Below are positions 49,659 to 63,090 of a stretch of 64,000 nt of DNA, one piece after another. Source of the stretch: Aulostomus chinensis (taxonomy: Eukaryota > Chordata > Actinopteri > Syngnathiformes > Aulostomidae); assembly GCA_037954235.1 (NCBI GenBank), contig JBBMOA010000013.1, forward strand, positions 19,928,501 through 19,992,500, written 5' to 3'. The notes under the pieces are model-generated. The model saw nothing but the letters and a program-made list of their open reading frames with translations. It had not been told where the DNA came from and ran no database searches. The translations under genes and the position numbers were made by a program. Position 1 is the first letter of the stretch, and each line of letters opens with the position of its first letter.

Positions 49659-51242
49659 GCGGGTATAGAAGGTTGGTTTTTTTTTTGTGAGTTTTTATTG
49701 TTCTGTTTTCTTGTGTTGATAAGTGCTGAGAACAAAGGAAGCTAGAAGGAGGAAGGGTTAAACTCTGGGGCTTTTACAGTGCAAATGTTTACCATTCCCA
49801 GTGCCATGTAAAGGTGTTGTTTGCCCAGGAGACAGCTGTTACCTTTACAACAAAAACCCCTCCATCCCCATCATCTTGTTGGCTTTCACGCGGGAATCCG
49901 TTTGTGTGACAAGACTCAGCTGCTTTGATATCGTTTTAGGAGTTTGATATTTTGGCTGTTAGTTATTTTGTTGTTGTTGTTGTTGTTTTTTCCAGTGGTG
50001 TCGTTTCAACAACAACGATTCATTATTCTTGCACTAGGCTCCACCGAGGGAAATTTCCAGAGTAGCGCTTGTGAAAAGATTTTTAAATCTTAAATCTGAG
50101 CAAAATGTCTTTTTGTTGAATCCCTGCCAAGAATCTAAAGAGTGTGCTCCTTTTTTTTTTCCTTTTTTTTTTTTTTTTTTGTGTGAAACCTGACCTGAAA
50201 TATCCCCACAGAGTGGATTAGATTAGGGAAGTATTTGAAGAACAAATTACATTTAAATCTCTTAAAATCTGTAAAGGAAGGACTATCTTTAACATATAAT
50301 GGCTCCTACATATCTGCCAATGGAATATAAATGGATGATATCGCTGTAACCATAAACTGAGAAGAAGAGCTATATAAAATGAATTCTTTTTTATCTTTAT
50401 AGGCATGTCTGTGAAGTTGGAGGGGATTTGGTTGAAATGTGCGACATGCTAGCTTTGGCTCTGTGGAACCATTAGTGTCAAGGGAGACGTAAGGGAACAG
50501 ACTCGGAGGGGGCTGGTGACAAAGGGAGCTAAATCTATTTTTTTTCTTTCTTTTTCCCGACTTCCCTTGATTGTCACAGCTCACACTTAATTCCTCACGG
50601 ATATGGATGAGCCATGGTTTTTAAGGATTAAGATTCATGTATTGTTAAATCGCTTGAGTTATCTCTGCAGGAGGGGATTGGAGAGTGTGATGTCTTTTTA
50701 CAGTCTGATTGGTGGCATTAGAGGTTTGTGATTTTTTGGAATGATTTCCAGGTCAATGTGTAAAAGTTCGACCCCCCCCCCCCCCCGAAAAAAAGAAAAA
50801 GAAAAGCCTTTTGTGGCTTATTAAACTCAAAGGGATCCAAGAGTGCTCAATTAGCTAGAGCAAGGAACAGGCCTCTTTTATTTTTGACATATTCCTTGGC
50901 CTCCACCTCTGGAGAATATCTCTCATCTATCTGTTAGCTCCCTATGGGTGTGTGCCTGAAGCTGGAGCCCAGGAATGGAAGCCCTCTCCGTGGGCTGCAG
51001 ACTTCTCCATATTCCCTTCTTCCATCAGCAGATCCGCAGGGTTTCACTGTTCCTAATTGATTTCCGCTACCCCCACCATTCTCTCAGTCCCTCTTTTTTC
51101 CTCTGTACATGTCTTGCTGTTTCTTTCTTTCTCCCCTCTTTCCATCCACTGTCTGCAAACATCTCAAATCCACATCCCCCAACATTGTGCCAGTCAAGCA
51201 GTTCTCCTTCCCTGTTGAATTAAATAAAAAAATTTTAAAAAG

Positions 51243-51253
51243 GAGAGAGAGAG

Positions 51254-51298
<45 letters not shown>

Positions 51299-51317
51299 CG
51301 AGAGAGAGCGAGAGAGT
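51243..51317. repeat. (GA)n microsatellite
   Basis: Long GA run with GGGG and GAGC interruptions. Confidence 0.96.
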
Positions 51318-52421
51318 GTAAAAGCACCTCCTGTGTTTCTGCTGAAAACTTGCCCTAAATTCAACACGGGAACATTTCTAGTTTGCAGTTCTCTGATCTA
51401 CTAACAAAAATGCTGACAGGTGTCAGAATCAGGAAGGCAACAGGAACAGGGCTGTGCTGACAACACGAGAGGGGGAAAGAGTCGGTGTGTGAGAGGGAGA
51501 CAGAGATGGAGAGATGAGCTGAGCGTCTAGTAAGCAGCCTTAGTGAGGGGAAATAAAAAGAGGAAACAAGCTCTCTGACGGGTAAGAGGGATTTTTTTTT
51601 TTCCTCAACTTTCTCTTACTCTGAGATAACTCTGAACGTATCAGAGGATTGGACTGATTTGGGAACATTTGATTGAATCAGATATCAATATTCCGCTTAT
51701 GATTCAAGCCGGCAACAACACAGGTTGTGTTATGATATTTTATGATTAGATGAACATACAAACTCCATACTGAGACCATCCATTTTGATTTGGATTTGCC
51801 TAATCTAATGTGCAACCCATGGAGGTAAAATGGCTGACAGTGACAAAGAGCTCAGCGCAATACAAGCGTTAAGGAAGATTGAGTGTGCGCCCTGCGTGCT
51901 CACACACACTAGAGATGCTTGTAAGGAGGTGTAGTGAAGTCTGTAATGAATCGGAGATGGAGACATTAACAAATATAAGGAGATAAAATTAAATGTCAAA
52001 CTGTATCCATCTGTGTTTTTCACCATGCATAATTTTTTAATTAAATTGTAGCAGTGAAGTTGAAATTGTTTTAACAGAAAAAAAAAATACCAGTCTGCTG
52101 AGAGCAAGTTGCAGTTTTCTTCTCTTTTTTTCTTTGTACATATCTTCAGCAAGTCTTTACACTCGCTTTTATGTTCAAAATGATTTAAAAATAGCCCTTG
52201 TCTCTTGGTAGTGTTTGTTTGCAGTTCTTGCATAAGTATATCAACACATTCTTTAAAAAATCCCCTCCATGCCTTCAGTTCTTTGCTTAATTCCAAGAGG
52301 GAATACGTTCGGAGATGAGAAGATGGATTTAAACAAACTTGACATGTTGTGATGCTCTTCTTCAATTTTTTTTTCGACAAACATCTCTAGTTGCTTTTCT
52401 CCAATCTGCACTCACAAACAA

Positions 52422-52425
<4 letters not shown>

Positions 52426-52489
<64 letters not shown>
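52426..52489. repeat. (CA)n microsatellite
   Basis: About 31 uninterrupted CA units, among the longest pure runs in the window. Confidence 0.98.
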
Positions 52490-52809
52490 GGTCATCATCC
52501 TCAGCCAAGGTGCAAAACATGCAGTCACTCTATAATAGTGTAATGGTATCACCTGAATTGGAGCTTCTCTGAATATAACCACCCAGTGTATTTAATCAGC
52601 TCAAGAGGAAACTGCTTATCTCCCTGCACTTGTCATGGATAGCGTATTGAACATATCAGAGTGAGAAATGGGAAGAGAAATGGGAATAGTTCATTATTTT
52701 CTAGGGCTCACAATGAGCCTGATGTGTCTCATTGCAGGCCCTCCACTGACAGCTCATTTTCTAGACAATCCTGGCATTCAGTTCACAACACGGCAGGGAG
52801 AAGAGGGAG

Positions 52810-52860
52810 AGGAAAAGAGAGAGAGAGAAAGAGAAAGAGAGGAAACAGAGACAGAGAGAA
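52810..52860. repeat. (GA)n imperfect purine tract
   Basis: Imperfect GA/AAAG repeat. Confidence 0.92.
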
Positions 52861-53472
52861 AATAGGGCTCCGGATCTCCATTGCTTATTCATGATGCTGT
52901 GGCATGCTAGGTGTGTTAATAATCTCCACAGAAACCAAGTGAATCACAGTTGTTTGTTGAACACCAAGCCAAGCTGGGCCCCAATTGACAGCAGATGGGA
53001 AAACAGGGGGATCAGGATGATCCCAGACAGAGGGAAGGAGATTAAGAACAGGTAATATGCTGGAGTTGATGGGGGCCGAGTGAGTTGGAGAGGAGATAGG
53101 TACCTGAATTTTAAATCTGCCTGAGAGTGTGTACAGACTATTTGGAGTATGTGTGGTGCGCTTGTCTTTAAGTGTGTGTCTTTAAAGGTTAATCAGCAAA
53201 GAGAGAGCGAGACAGAGAGAGGTAGAAAGATAAAGAGATGGCACCAGAGAGGAATACTACAGCCAGGAGGAAATAGAGTGAAATTTAAGGAGCAGAGCTA
53301 TAGCAATCCCCAGTCTACTTGCCTATTGTGACTCCAATTGATTCCAGTTCTTGTCGGAGGCACTGAGGCAGCAGCCATTTTTCCTAACCGCACCATTGTG
53401 TTTTTAATTATTTGAGGTCAACGCGTGGCCACAACCCCTTCTCCACTGCAATATAAAGCAAGTAGTAATAAG

Positions 53473-53474
<2 letters not shown>

Positions 53475-53518
<44 letters not shown>

Positions 53519-53527
53519 GGGGGGGGG
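53475..53527. repeat. (TG)n followed by poly-G
   Basis: About 20 TG units run directly into 12 G. Confidence 0.97.
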
Positions 53528-55514
53528 TTCAAGCTGGGGGAGACTGCAGCTCCATTTGTACTTGTGTCACATTTAATGGACCTGAAAGTTACATGGGGAA
53601 AAAAATAAACCAGTAATAATTATTTTTTAATCTTTATAACGTAGTTTTCTTGTAATACATTTATAAAGACATTATTTTACAATTATTGTAATTTTATGTA
53701 GTTACTCTTGAGAAGTCCACGTCCACTGATACACTATATGCTCCACTACATTGTTGTCATCCTTACGATACTCCTTGTGCAAATATTCAGCCAAGCAGGA
53801 GTTGAGATATTTTCACCGCTGTTGATTTCATTCATTTCATTTTAATCTGAATAAAATTTACATTTCTCCATATCTGTATCTATGTGATGTAAATTCAACA
53901 TAATGAGAGGTTAAGAGTGTGTCCTCTGCCATGGTGTTCTTAATTTACCTCCTTCACCACCCACAAACAGAACAGAGGTTTCTGCATTTAGTGACACCGG
54001 GGGCGCAAAAAAACCTAGAAGCGAATACATTTTCCTTGAGAGCAGCAGGAATAGGCCAGTAATTGTACTATAATATATTAAGAAATGACAAAATACTCTG
54101 TTGAATTGAAGTTGAGTAGGGTAATTAATCACATATTAACTGGAGTGAAGATAGTCGTAACTGAGACGTCACTGAAATGTTAGAATACCAGAACGCGTTT
54201 CAAAATAAAGTAGGACATAATCAGAATTTCAAAATGATACAAGAATGATGACAGCTCTGTCAATATTGTGACTCATATTGCAAAATCAGTCAAAAAAGGC
54301 ACAATTAGATATCCAAAAACTGATATGTAGGATTTTAATGACTTTCACTCACAAGGGTTAACTTGGTTCATATTTTCCTTTTAATAGTTCAGAATATTTA
54401 CAGCGCAGAGCTTGTCAGAGTACTATGAGGACCATGTAAAAAAAAAAAAGTGTATGAAGTTGTCATTTCTCAAACGTAATCAAAGAAAACGTCTGAAATA
54501 ACAGTGATATTCATTCATATCACATCACCCAACCCTGTTCTTTGGAAAATGTACAATCATGACACCAACATGGTTTTGTCTTAAATCCTAATTCCTAGCA
54601 ATTGTTCTGACTAATCTGATATTTTGTGGCTGAGATGAGATAATGATCTTCCGCCTCCGCGGCCGATTAGCCGGTGCTTTCCATCTTTTCATTCATTTTT
54701 ATGCGTAGCAGTTAAGTCGGCTCTTAGAACCCACCTGTCCCCAGGACAAAAGAAACAGCAGACACTGTAACCTTCCAGACTGGATCCTGATCAACTAGAG
54801 TTCCTCACAAGAGTTCTTCACCTTCATGATGGCAGGACTTACCGCATCCTTGTAACTGAAATGATTGTCGACTAATGTGGAGTAAACAACCCGATGAAGA
54901 CATACTATACGCATAGACTAACTCGAATGGGACTCGGTGTGTGGCTGGAAGTGGGCAGGATAGTCACAGAGAGACTGCCAAAGCAAGGCTTGTATTACAG
55001 GGATCCCAGGATATCAGACACCAGGCGGCCTGTGCTCCCTCCAGGCAGGGCAGAGTCTGGCAGCTGGCCCGCAGCCCAGATAGCTATAATCAGCTCCATT
55101 ACCTGTAGCACTGACTCCCATTAAGGAGCCCTCATAGTGGAACAATGACTCTACTGCAGGGATGCAGGATGCTGTGAAGTTAAGGAAAACTATGCAACAT
55201 GCTATGGCTGCACCTGCTGCAGCAGACAAACATTATACACAAAGGAGCACATTGGTAGTTACACGCCACGCTTAGTGAATGGGGAGAGATTTACTGGTCA
55301 TTATGTGCCTTGGCACTAGGCATTTGTTTTATCTTCTCCCTCTGTGAAAGGGAAGATTAAGAATATATACTCTGCCCCGTTTAAGGGAAAAATCAGCTGT
55401 CTCCTGACAAGTACATTGTAGCTCGCAGTTTTCTGTCCAGAATACAAAGAGACATTTATCACTGCAGCTGGGGAAAGAGAGGAAGGAGATGGTGCTAGTG
55501 ATGGTGGTGGCGGT

Positions 55515-55543
55515 GGGTGGGGGGAGGTGGAGTGGGGTGGGGG
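55515..55543 (+). other. G-quadruplex-prone tract
   Basis: Four G runs of 3, 6, 4 and 5 bases, separated by 1-, 9- and 1-base loops, within a GGT/GGC-rich segment. Confidence 0.65.
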
Positions 55544-58500
55544 TGTCTCTGGTGCTGCAGCAACGTGTATTTTTTTAACCCCCTACTTCTTCCTTTTGCT
55601 CTGTGAGAAAAACACTGTACCTCCATCCTCTCTAATCTGTTTGAGGTGTTACTACATTCCATTTTCTTTCATTTCACTGCCTATGCTGAGGCTTTTGTCA
55701 TCGCCATGCTGTTTTGTTTTGTTTTTTTCAACTCAGCTCTCATCAACTGGTTTCTCCTGTCAACATTTTATAGAACATGTAGCAGGAATATGTAAAGTTC
55801 TGTGCCCTCAGTTGTTGCAACAAAAGGTTACTACCTCAGGCATACTACTATGATATTTCCATATTTTGCTCTCCTCATGTATATTCAGAAAGAATGATTT
55901 ATTCTCTTACATTTTATATCTGTTGAAATGCTGATTTCTTCTCTGGGAGACCCTGCAAATACAGTTAAGCAGAACATTGCAGGATGTGCTCTTTGGATTT
56001 GTGCTCAAGAGAAGTTAAACCGAGGTTAAAGAGAAGTCATCCAAACCACGTCTATCATTACTATCTTTCATTCACCAATTAGTGTCAGTGTTCCCTCGCA
56101 TGTCCCCTACATGACCTTGTGGGGCTGAGCTGACTATGCTGTAATTCAACATTTTGAGTACGTCTGAGTAGCACGAGGCTGCCATTGACCCAAAATATAA
56201 ACTATTGATGAGAAAGTGAAGGCACTGTAACGGAGAGAAGGGACCCGCAGAGGTACATCTCGAGCAAGGGAGCCTTCCTCGACATTTTTCTTCAACACCA
56301 CTCTCCGCAAGACCTTTGCTTGAATTTTTTTCCTCGGCACATTTTTTTTATATGCAGAGCCCCAAAGTCTTTTAACCTTGTGTGTGGTCTTTTTTAGACA
56401 TTCTGATTAAGGCAAAACACATCTTCTTTGTTGAATGAAGATCAGATTATAAAGTGCATTAACTGGAAAACTGCCTCGGTTACTAGTCATTGGGAATTAT
56501 AATGCTTTAGCCTACACTTCCTGTGGTTTTAGTTCATTTGTGTCGGGAAAAAGGTCAACAGTTCAACAGCATGCAGAGAGGTGGTTCTATATTGTGGTGT
56601 AGCTCGCGGTGGTGGATAATCAAATTAAGTACATCCATTGGAAACATTATTCACAAAGGCCGTATGTTTTTGTGTTGCACTACCACAATACAAACAAGAT
56701 GTTTCCTCCAGGCTAGCACAAATCTTTCTGGGCATTAATATAATTATCGCATCACATTATGTAAAATCCAGTCAGTGAGATCCATGTTAATGCTACACTT
56801 TCATTAATTTGGTTATTTCCAGAATTAGCTCCATATTATGCAGGGAAAAAAAAGACTTTTTATGCATGTCAGGCTGTTTTATTTTTGTTTCTTTCATGTG
56901 AATTGACTGAGGGACTCACTTGAATTCACTCAATCGATGCATCTTGCCTGCCAAATCTGACTTCTCAAACCCCACTGTCCCCTTCCTCCTTAAAGGGGAG
57001 GATAAAAGGTAATGGGAGAGGTTGGCTGTTAAGTTTAATGGCAGACAGGAAAGTCTCAGAAGGGCTCTTTTTAATGATGTGGCTGTTCTCATGCAGTCCT
57101 CGTTAAAGATGAGGCCAGGATGCATGCAGAGGACAGGGAGGGAACTGTGGCCCTATACTGCACTACCCCCCAACATCTACGATCTGCAGTGGTGGTCTCA
57201 GGCTCTTTTGTTGTGCAGCACGTCGCAGAAACCCTTGGCTCCTTCTGTATTCAGCTCACATTAGCATCAGAAAATAAATAAAGCAAGCAATCAGGCCGTG
57301 ACCTCTTAAGCCCACAGTGCTGCCAGCTCCCCTCCACCCTTCCTCCACCTCCTCCTCCTCCTCTGCTGCACTCTACATAGGTTTAAATAGCTTGGATTTG
57401 CAACTTAATGTCAAGCTTGGTGTTTGCCTTTACTACAGGACAGGTTGTTCCTCTGCTGTCTCTAGAGAAAAGGAACTCCAGAAACGAGAGGAGTGAGGGA
57501 ATTGGATCTTTGACACCTGTCACTTCCACTCTGCTGCACCTTGCTTCCTTGCCACACATAAGGACTTTTCATGTCACAGCTCAGCATGTTATCATGAGTG
57601 GGCACTGGGCCTGAGAAATCCAATTACTTCCACTGTGTCAGACCCCTGCCATCATCCTTATGTATGCTATAGTTATGTTCCACAAATCAGAAAAGATGTG
57701 CCTATTAGTTACTTCTCCTTTCTTCAGACTAGTCTCCCACCTCCGTTTCGATCTCTGTGTCTTAGATATGATCTGCAGCGATTCTCATGGTCTAGCTCAC
57801 TGACGACTATAGTGAAGCAGTGGGTGGTGGGCTGCTAATGCTTTAGACATTGACTCTTGCAGCCTGATATTAAGTGGTATCATGGTAAAGGCCTCGCTAT
57901 GGTCCATTATGGAGAACTTGGAAGACATCAGCGAGATGACAAACACAGTGGCCTTTGCATCAGGGAAATATAAAGTGTTAGAAAGGCTTCCCTCTCACTT
58001 TGCCTCTGCCTGGTCTAATTTATCCACACACAACAGGAGTCTGGTTGTTTTCCTTAGGTTTTATTTGCTATTCATTTCAGAGTGACACTGTCAATGTGGT
58101 TCAGTGAGAAACAGGAGAACTGTCAAACTATGATTGTTGTCCCAAAATGACCCGCTCTCTATATTTCTGCAGCTCAACCTGCCCCTCACTTTGTTACAAT
58201 GTCCTACTTCCAGAGGTTGTTAAAAAGATGTGGAAAGGAGGCAACTGGCTTTTTTTTTTTTTTAAAAAGTAGAAGAAGAAGAAAAAAGCCTGAGATGGAG
58301 GGAAATGAGATGGTGCTTCTGCGACAAGATTAAATGGAATATAAAACACATAGTCCTGCCTGACACAAAGTGAATGTGACTGAATGAGAAGGCACATTAT
58401 ATTAATTATGTAAGGCCTCTCTTTTGAGGCCAGGTTGAAGCTCACAGATAGAGGAATTGCTAAGATATGGGTATGGTGCCCCGGTGTGCAGTCCCCTGTT

Positions 58501-61500
58501 GTTTGGACTGAGACACTTTGACGGGTGTTGAAGTATTGTGTTGATTTCTGTTGGCTAATAGAAACAGCACTTGAGCAGAAAAATAATCAAAAAGAGGAAA
58601 AACAACCCAATGCCTCTGTGAGGATATATATTCTTACACCAGACGGTTTATGGGATATGGGATTGAGATTGCTTAAAACCAATAAAACTCAAATCCATTT
58701 CCCCACTGTTAGTTTTGTTTTTTGACTGTTGGTGGAGGTCAAAAGAAATCCAGGTGATTGTGAAACACCTTCAGTTGGTTTCTTAATTGTCTGAAGACTC
58801 CTAGATAAGCCTGAATGCTCTTCTAATAGAGGCTGAGTGCAATCTCCTAGCACTTGTGTGCAGAATCAATTAGGCAATATGAAAAACATACAAGCAGAAC
58901 CCAACCAAAGTCTTCAGTACAGCCCCAAGTTGGGGGCGGCGACACACAGATGTTGTGTATCAGTAAACACTGTCCTACCGGCAACACATGTATCCTAGGA
59001 TGGCCCAGACGCAGTCACAGAGGAAAAAAAGTTTTCCAAGGTTAATGGAAATGACACAATTAGAAAAACTAGCACTCGACTGAGATGTTATTTGTCTTTG
59101 CAAAGAGTGGAGTTTTGGTAGCAGCTGTCACTGTTTAAGCAGCTTCCTGATGTTCAGAAATCTGCAGGCTTCAGTTTAGGTGGAGATTTCTGATGTTTGG
59201 CATCGTACGACTAAATTGTGTGCAATGTTTGTTAATTAAATTAAATGTACATACCACACGAAGCCTTATTTTTTTATCAGTAGGAATCGTTATGTTTCTC
59301 TGATGTCCATGAGATTCCCTGTAACCAGTACAGTTGTGTAATGGTGATTTATTCCGACTGATGATGAACTTGGGCCTCAAGATTCAGTTCAGGAGTTCGA
59401 CCTGAATGACTCACTTGATATATATTTTTTTTCTCATCAATGATCACAGTCTATGATGCTGCCACCCCCAGGCTGAACATCCCCACTCCTTTCATCTACA
59501 TCCCAACCCCATTCACAGATGTAATTTAAGAGTCTGTTTCTGTCCCCCTTGCTTCTTTCAGACTCAAGGGTTTAGGAGCAAATTAGCTTGCTAGCTCGGT
59601 CAAGCTTAAACACAGAATTGCTGCATTTGTTCCAGTATATTTAAAGATGTCCTCTGCCAATGCATTGTAGAGGAAATGAGCCAAGCAGACTGTGGCAGGC
59701 GGTCTGGCTGACTGGCACGTTGAAGTCGGCAGGTCGGCAACTAGGGTGCCAGCGGCCTGCTGTGCTGAGTTTTGGGAGTGCATTTTACTGTTGCTGCAGA
59801 CCTGGCGCGCCAGAACACAGGTTAATTTGAAGCCTATCATTAGAAGGGCAATTTGGAAGCAGGGAATTAGCAAGGGTAACATTTTCTGTGTCTTTATTGT
59901 GGAGTACATCGCAGCACAACACATTACCTGAGAAGACCATTTGGCGCTGAAAAAACAAGGAAAAACTGATTATTTTTATTGTTGCGTTGCTTTTAATTTG
60001 GAGTGTTTGTGTGTGTTTCTTGCCGACTTAAAACCATGAAAGCGAAATTGACCATTGAACTAGTCAAGGACAACTAGTATTATAACTCTGAAGTTAGTAA
60101 TTTCACAGATGATTTTTAACAGATTATCTCCTCTGTGTATCTATCTCATATCAAGTTGGAGCCTGAAGTGTTCTGTTCAAGTGTTTTTGTGTCAAAAACT
60201 CAATTGGCTGATAAGAAACCAATGCAGCAGCACAGCAACCTACTTTACAGTCAGAAAAATAAGTAGCATAACAGATGCTTTCCCCCCCCCTTTAAATCAG
60301 CCCAGATCAGACAAATCACCATCAGACTTTTTTTTGTGTTGCCTTCGTGATGTTTAACTGCAAAATCCCATTTTAACTGATAATATACCAATTTACCGAA
60401 GCAAAGCATATAAGATTATAGTTTTATTTTGTCCTTAGTTGCATCATTTTTTCCTTCTGTATATTCTGTAGTTTGAATGATTTTTTTAAAAATAATTCTA
60501 CATTATTGATGAAGTTCCTGTGGTTAAATAAATCACTGAATTAATATAAATACATAATTATTTTCTTTCTTGGAAATGCTCTCAATAGCAAAGAAAAAAA
60601 AGCTGCATGACATGACACACTGACGCGCATTTATTTTCCAAGAACTGTCACTCAGTGGTTATTAGGTAGATTTGACTTCTCTCTGCTGTTTACACTTTAT
60701 TCATTGCGCCATAGCTGTGGCCACAACGATACAAAAACAGGCTGGTAACAAGACTAGAAGTTTGGAGCAGGAGTTGAAGAGTCTCTGGTCTCAGTTCCAT
60801 CATTATGATCAGTATTTCAGTGGATGGACAGCCTGCAGGAAGAATGGTTAGCCTCATAAGTCTTTGTTTGCTGCAGCAGTTCCAGTGTTGAGTTCACATC
60901 AGGCCTTCTGTGGACCGAGTGTGTTGTATAGTCGCCTTTTGGGAACAGCTTTTACCCTCATTTCTCTGTAACCCAGTCATGTGTTTGCTGAGGTAAAATT
61001 AGTTCAGTGTCTCTTGAGAGAGCAAACGGCTCACTAGGTCCTGTAATGAATGAACACCGTGGCATGAGTTATGATTTTCATCTCATCTAAACAACTACAC
61101 ATTACACAAGATCTGATCAGGATGAATCCAACCCCTTCAAGCAGAGAACATGTCATGGTAGGAGTCGAGGGTAATGTTCCCCAGAGCTGCAGAACTACTG
61201 CTGGGACTATGTGACCTCTAGATCCCAGAAATGGTAGACACAGCGCACGATAATGTGACAGAAACCAGCAAAATTATATTTGTTGGCAGGGTGCTAAAGA
61301 AGCCCACCCACGTTTGTCATCATAACAACCAGCTCACATCATTTCTACTATATCAAGTAGTCCATTGGCCAGCGGTCCTGCTTTTGAACAAAACGGAGCT
61401 CTGCGATGATATAGTGATTTATAAAACCACGTAGTGATTGTTTCTTCCCTCCCACTGCTGTTACCCAGCTGTTAAACAGATGCTGTTTGTACCAATTTAG

Positions 61501-62850
61501 AGGCAAGTGCATTGTTTGTCAACACCAGTTTGGAAGTTCATTCTTTCTCCCTGAGCCTGCTATAGAATGCACAGGCTGGGCCCGGTGCGCCAGCAGCCAG
61601 GGAGACAACAGGGACAGTGGAAACAAACATTTCCTGAAAAATAGCTTTTATCTTTTAAAATAATTATGATGTGCATATGTTGAATAGCAAATGTAAGAGT
61701 AGCTCCAAAATTAAGTTAACTTGACACCATGTATTAAAGCTTTTGGGAGGGCACAGGCTGGCATGTTGTAAGTGCCAAGCTGTCAGACATTCTCTCCTAG
61801 GGCTCAGTGGATTAGACATGAATCAGTTCGTTATAAATTGACTGGTGCTAACACTCAGAAATAGAACAAGGGCCACATGAACCGTACAAAAACAAGCCTG
61901 CCCACTGATTCCAATTTCCTCGACAATTAATATTTGACAGTAGGTGCTGAAGGAATTCTGCTCAGAAATGAGAGGACTAGATCTTTGGATGAATGATGTA
62001 TTTAATTACACCAATGTACAATACGTGAGACAGCAACGCTGATGAGATGGGATCACATGAGGAGGAGAAGCATGAAGGATGGGCTTTCTATCACCAGGAG
62101 CTGCAAGGGATGAAACTGGGGGTGTTGGCTGAACCAGATGCTTTGGGGAGAAGGAGAGCACTCAGTGCTGTGCAGAGAATGATGGCTTTCGTGGCGCAGT
62201 AAGGGTGCCCCTCTACTGTTTGTAAAAACAAGACCATCACACTCCATCTTGCTGCTCCCACAGGAGCCAGGCCTCCAGGCTGATTTATGGCCCACTGACT
62301 GAATTGGCTGGCTGGGATGACAGCAGTGCTTGGACTCTCCCTAGTGAGTAGTGTGTGAGGTGCTTGGCCGAACCTCAGCTGACCGTAGAACTGTCCTCTG
62401 CTGTAGTTAGGGCTGATGTTAAGCCCTATGTTCAGTGTTAGGATCAGGCCAGGCCAAGCCTGTTAGGGCTCAAGCATGCATTGGACTCTGAACACCAACC
62501 ATCCGTGGACAGTTGTCACCCTCTATATACTGCCGGTGCCTGACTTTCAGAAATTCCTCCCCTGTGATACTTCTGCTGCATCTCAGGCTCCATCAAAGCC
62601 CTGTAGTAACAATTTAGGTTTAATCAATCTTTGCCACATGGCTGCCAGAATGGAAAATGAATATGGAGAGAGTTAGAAAACAGACATTTCACTGTCAAAA
62701 ATACAATAAAATATCAAGATGAGAGCAGAAAGAGGATCCCATTTAGCGGTCAGCACTCACTGTCCTCAAACCACCACATTTAACTTTCTGAAGATGTAAT
62801 TATTTTGGATTTCATACCAATCCAAAGTGACAATGTGAGGAGAAGAGAAG

Positions 62851-63090
62851 CCCGGGGTGACACGGCTCAGGAGGCAGAGCAGGTCATCTCGTAATCAGAA
62901 GGTTACTGGTTTGATTCCAGGCTCCTCCAGAGATCATTTCATAGTGTCCTTGAGCAGGACACAGATCCCCTAAAACGCTCCTGATGTGCAGGTTGGCACC
63001 GTGGTGGCACCATCACTCTGGATATGTGTGTTATAAAATGCTTTGAGTGGTTGTAGACTATAAAAGGCTCCATCTAAATGTGGCCCATTT
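62851..63090 (+). mobile_element. tRNA-derived SINE, forward orientation
   Basis: The head has a degenerate box A (cacggctcaggaggcagagc) and a good box B (GGTTTGATTCC, 62908-62918), preceded by ctcgtaatcagaaggttact as in abundant teleost tRNA-derived SINEs. The 3' part (gatgtgcaggttggcacc; ttataaaatgctttgagtgg; ctatctaaatg-type end before cccattt) matches the usual tail 'gcgctttgagtggtc ... tatataaatgcag'. It is diverged and old. It is not a functional tRNA gene, because no cloverleaf can be drawn beyond the head. Confidence 0.75.

Noticed and set aside
51805..52380. Minus-strand ORF of 191 codons in the last intron
   Set aside because: It is the second longest open frame, but it sits in AT-rich intronic sequence with poly-K and poly-L composition, has no recognisable domain and no flanking signals. 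I judge it a chance frame; a protein search would settle it.
52339..52572. ORF with a long TH repeat
   Set aside because: Read-through of the (CA)31 microsatellite.
53985..54012. Second CTCF-like sequence (caccgggggcgc)
   Set aside because: It lacks the A before the G run and is out of register with the consensus.
62851..62925. Possible tRNA gene
   Set aside because: Only degenerate boxes A and B are present, with a SINE body and tail following; no acceptor-stem pairing fits a tRNA.
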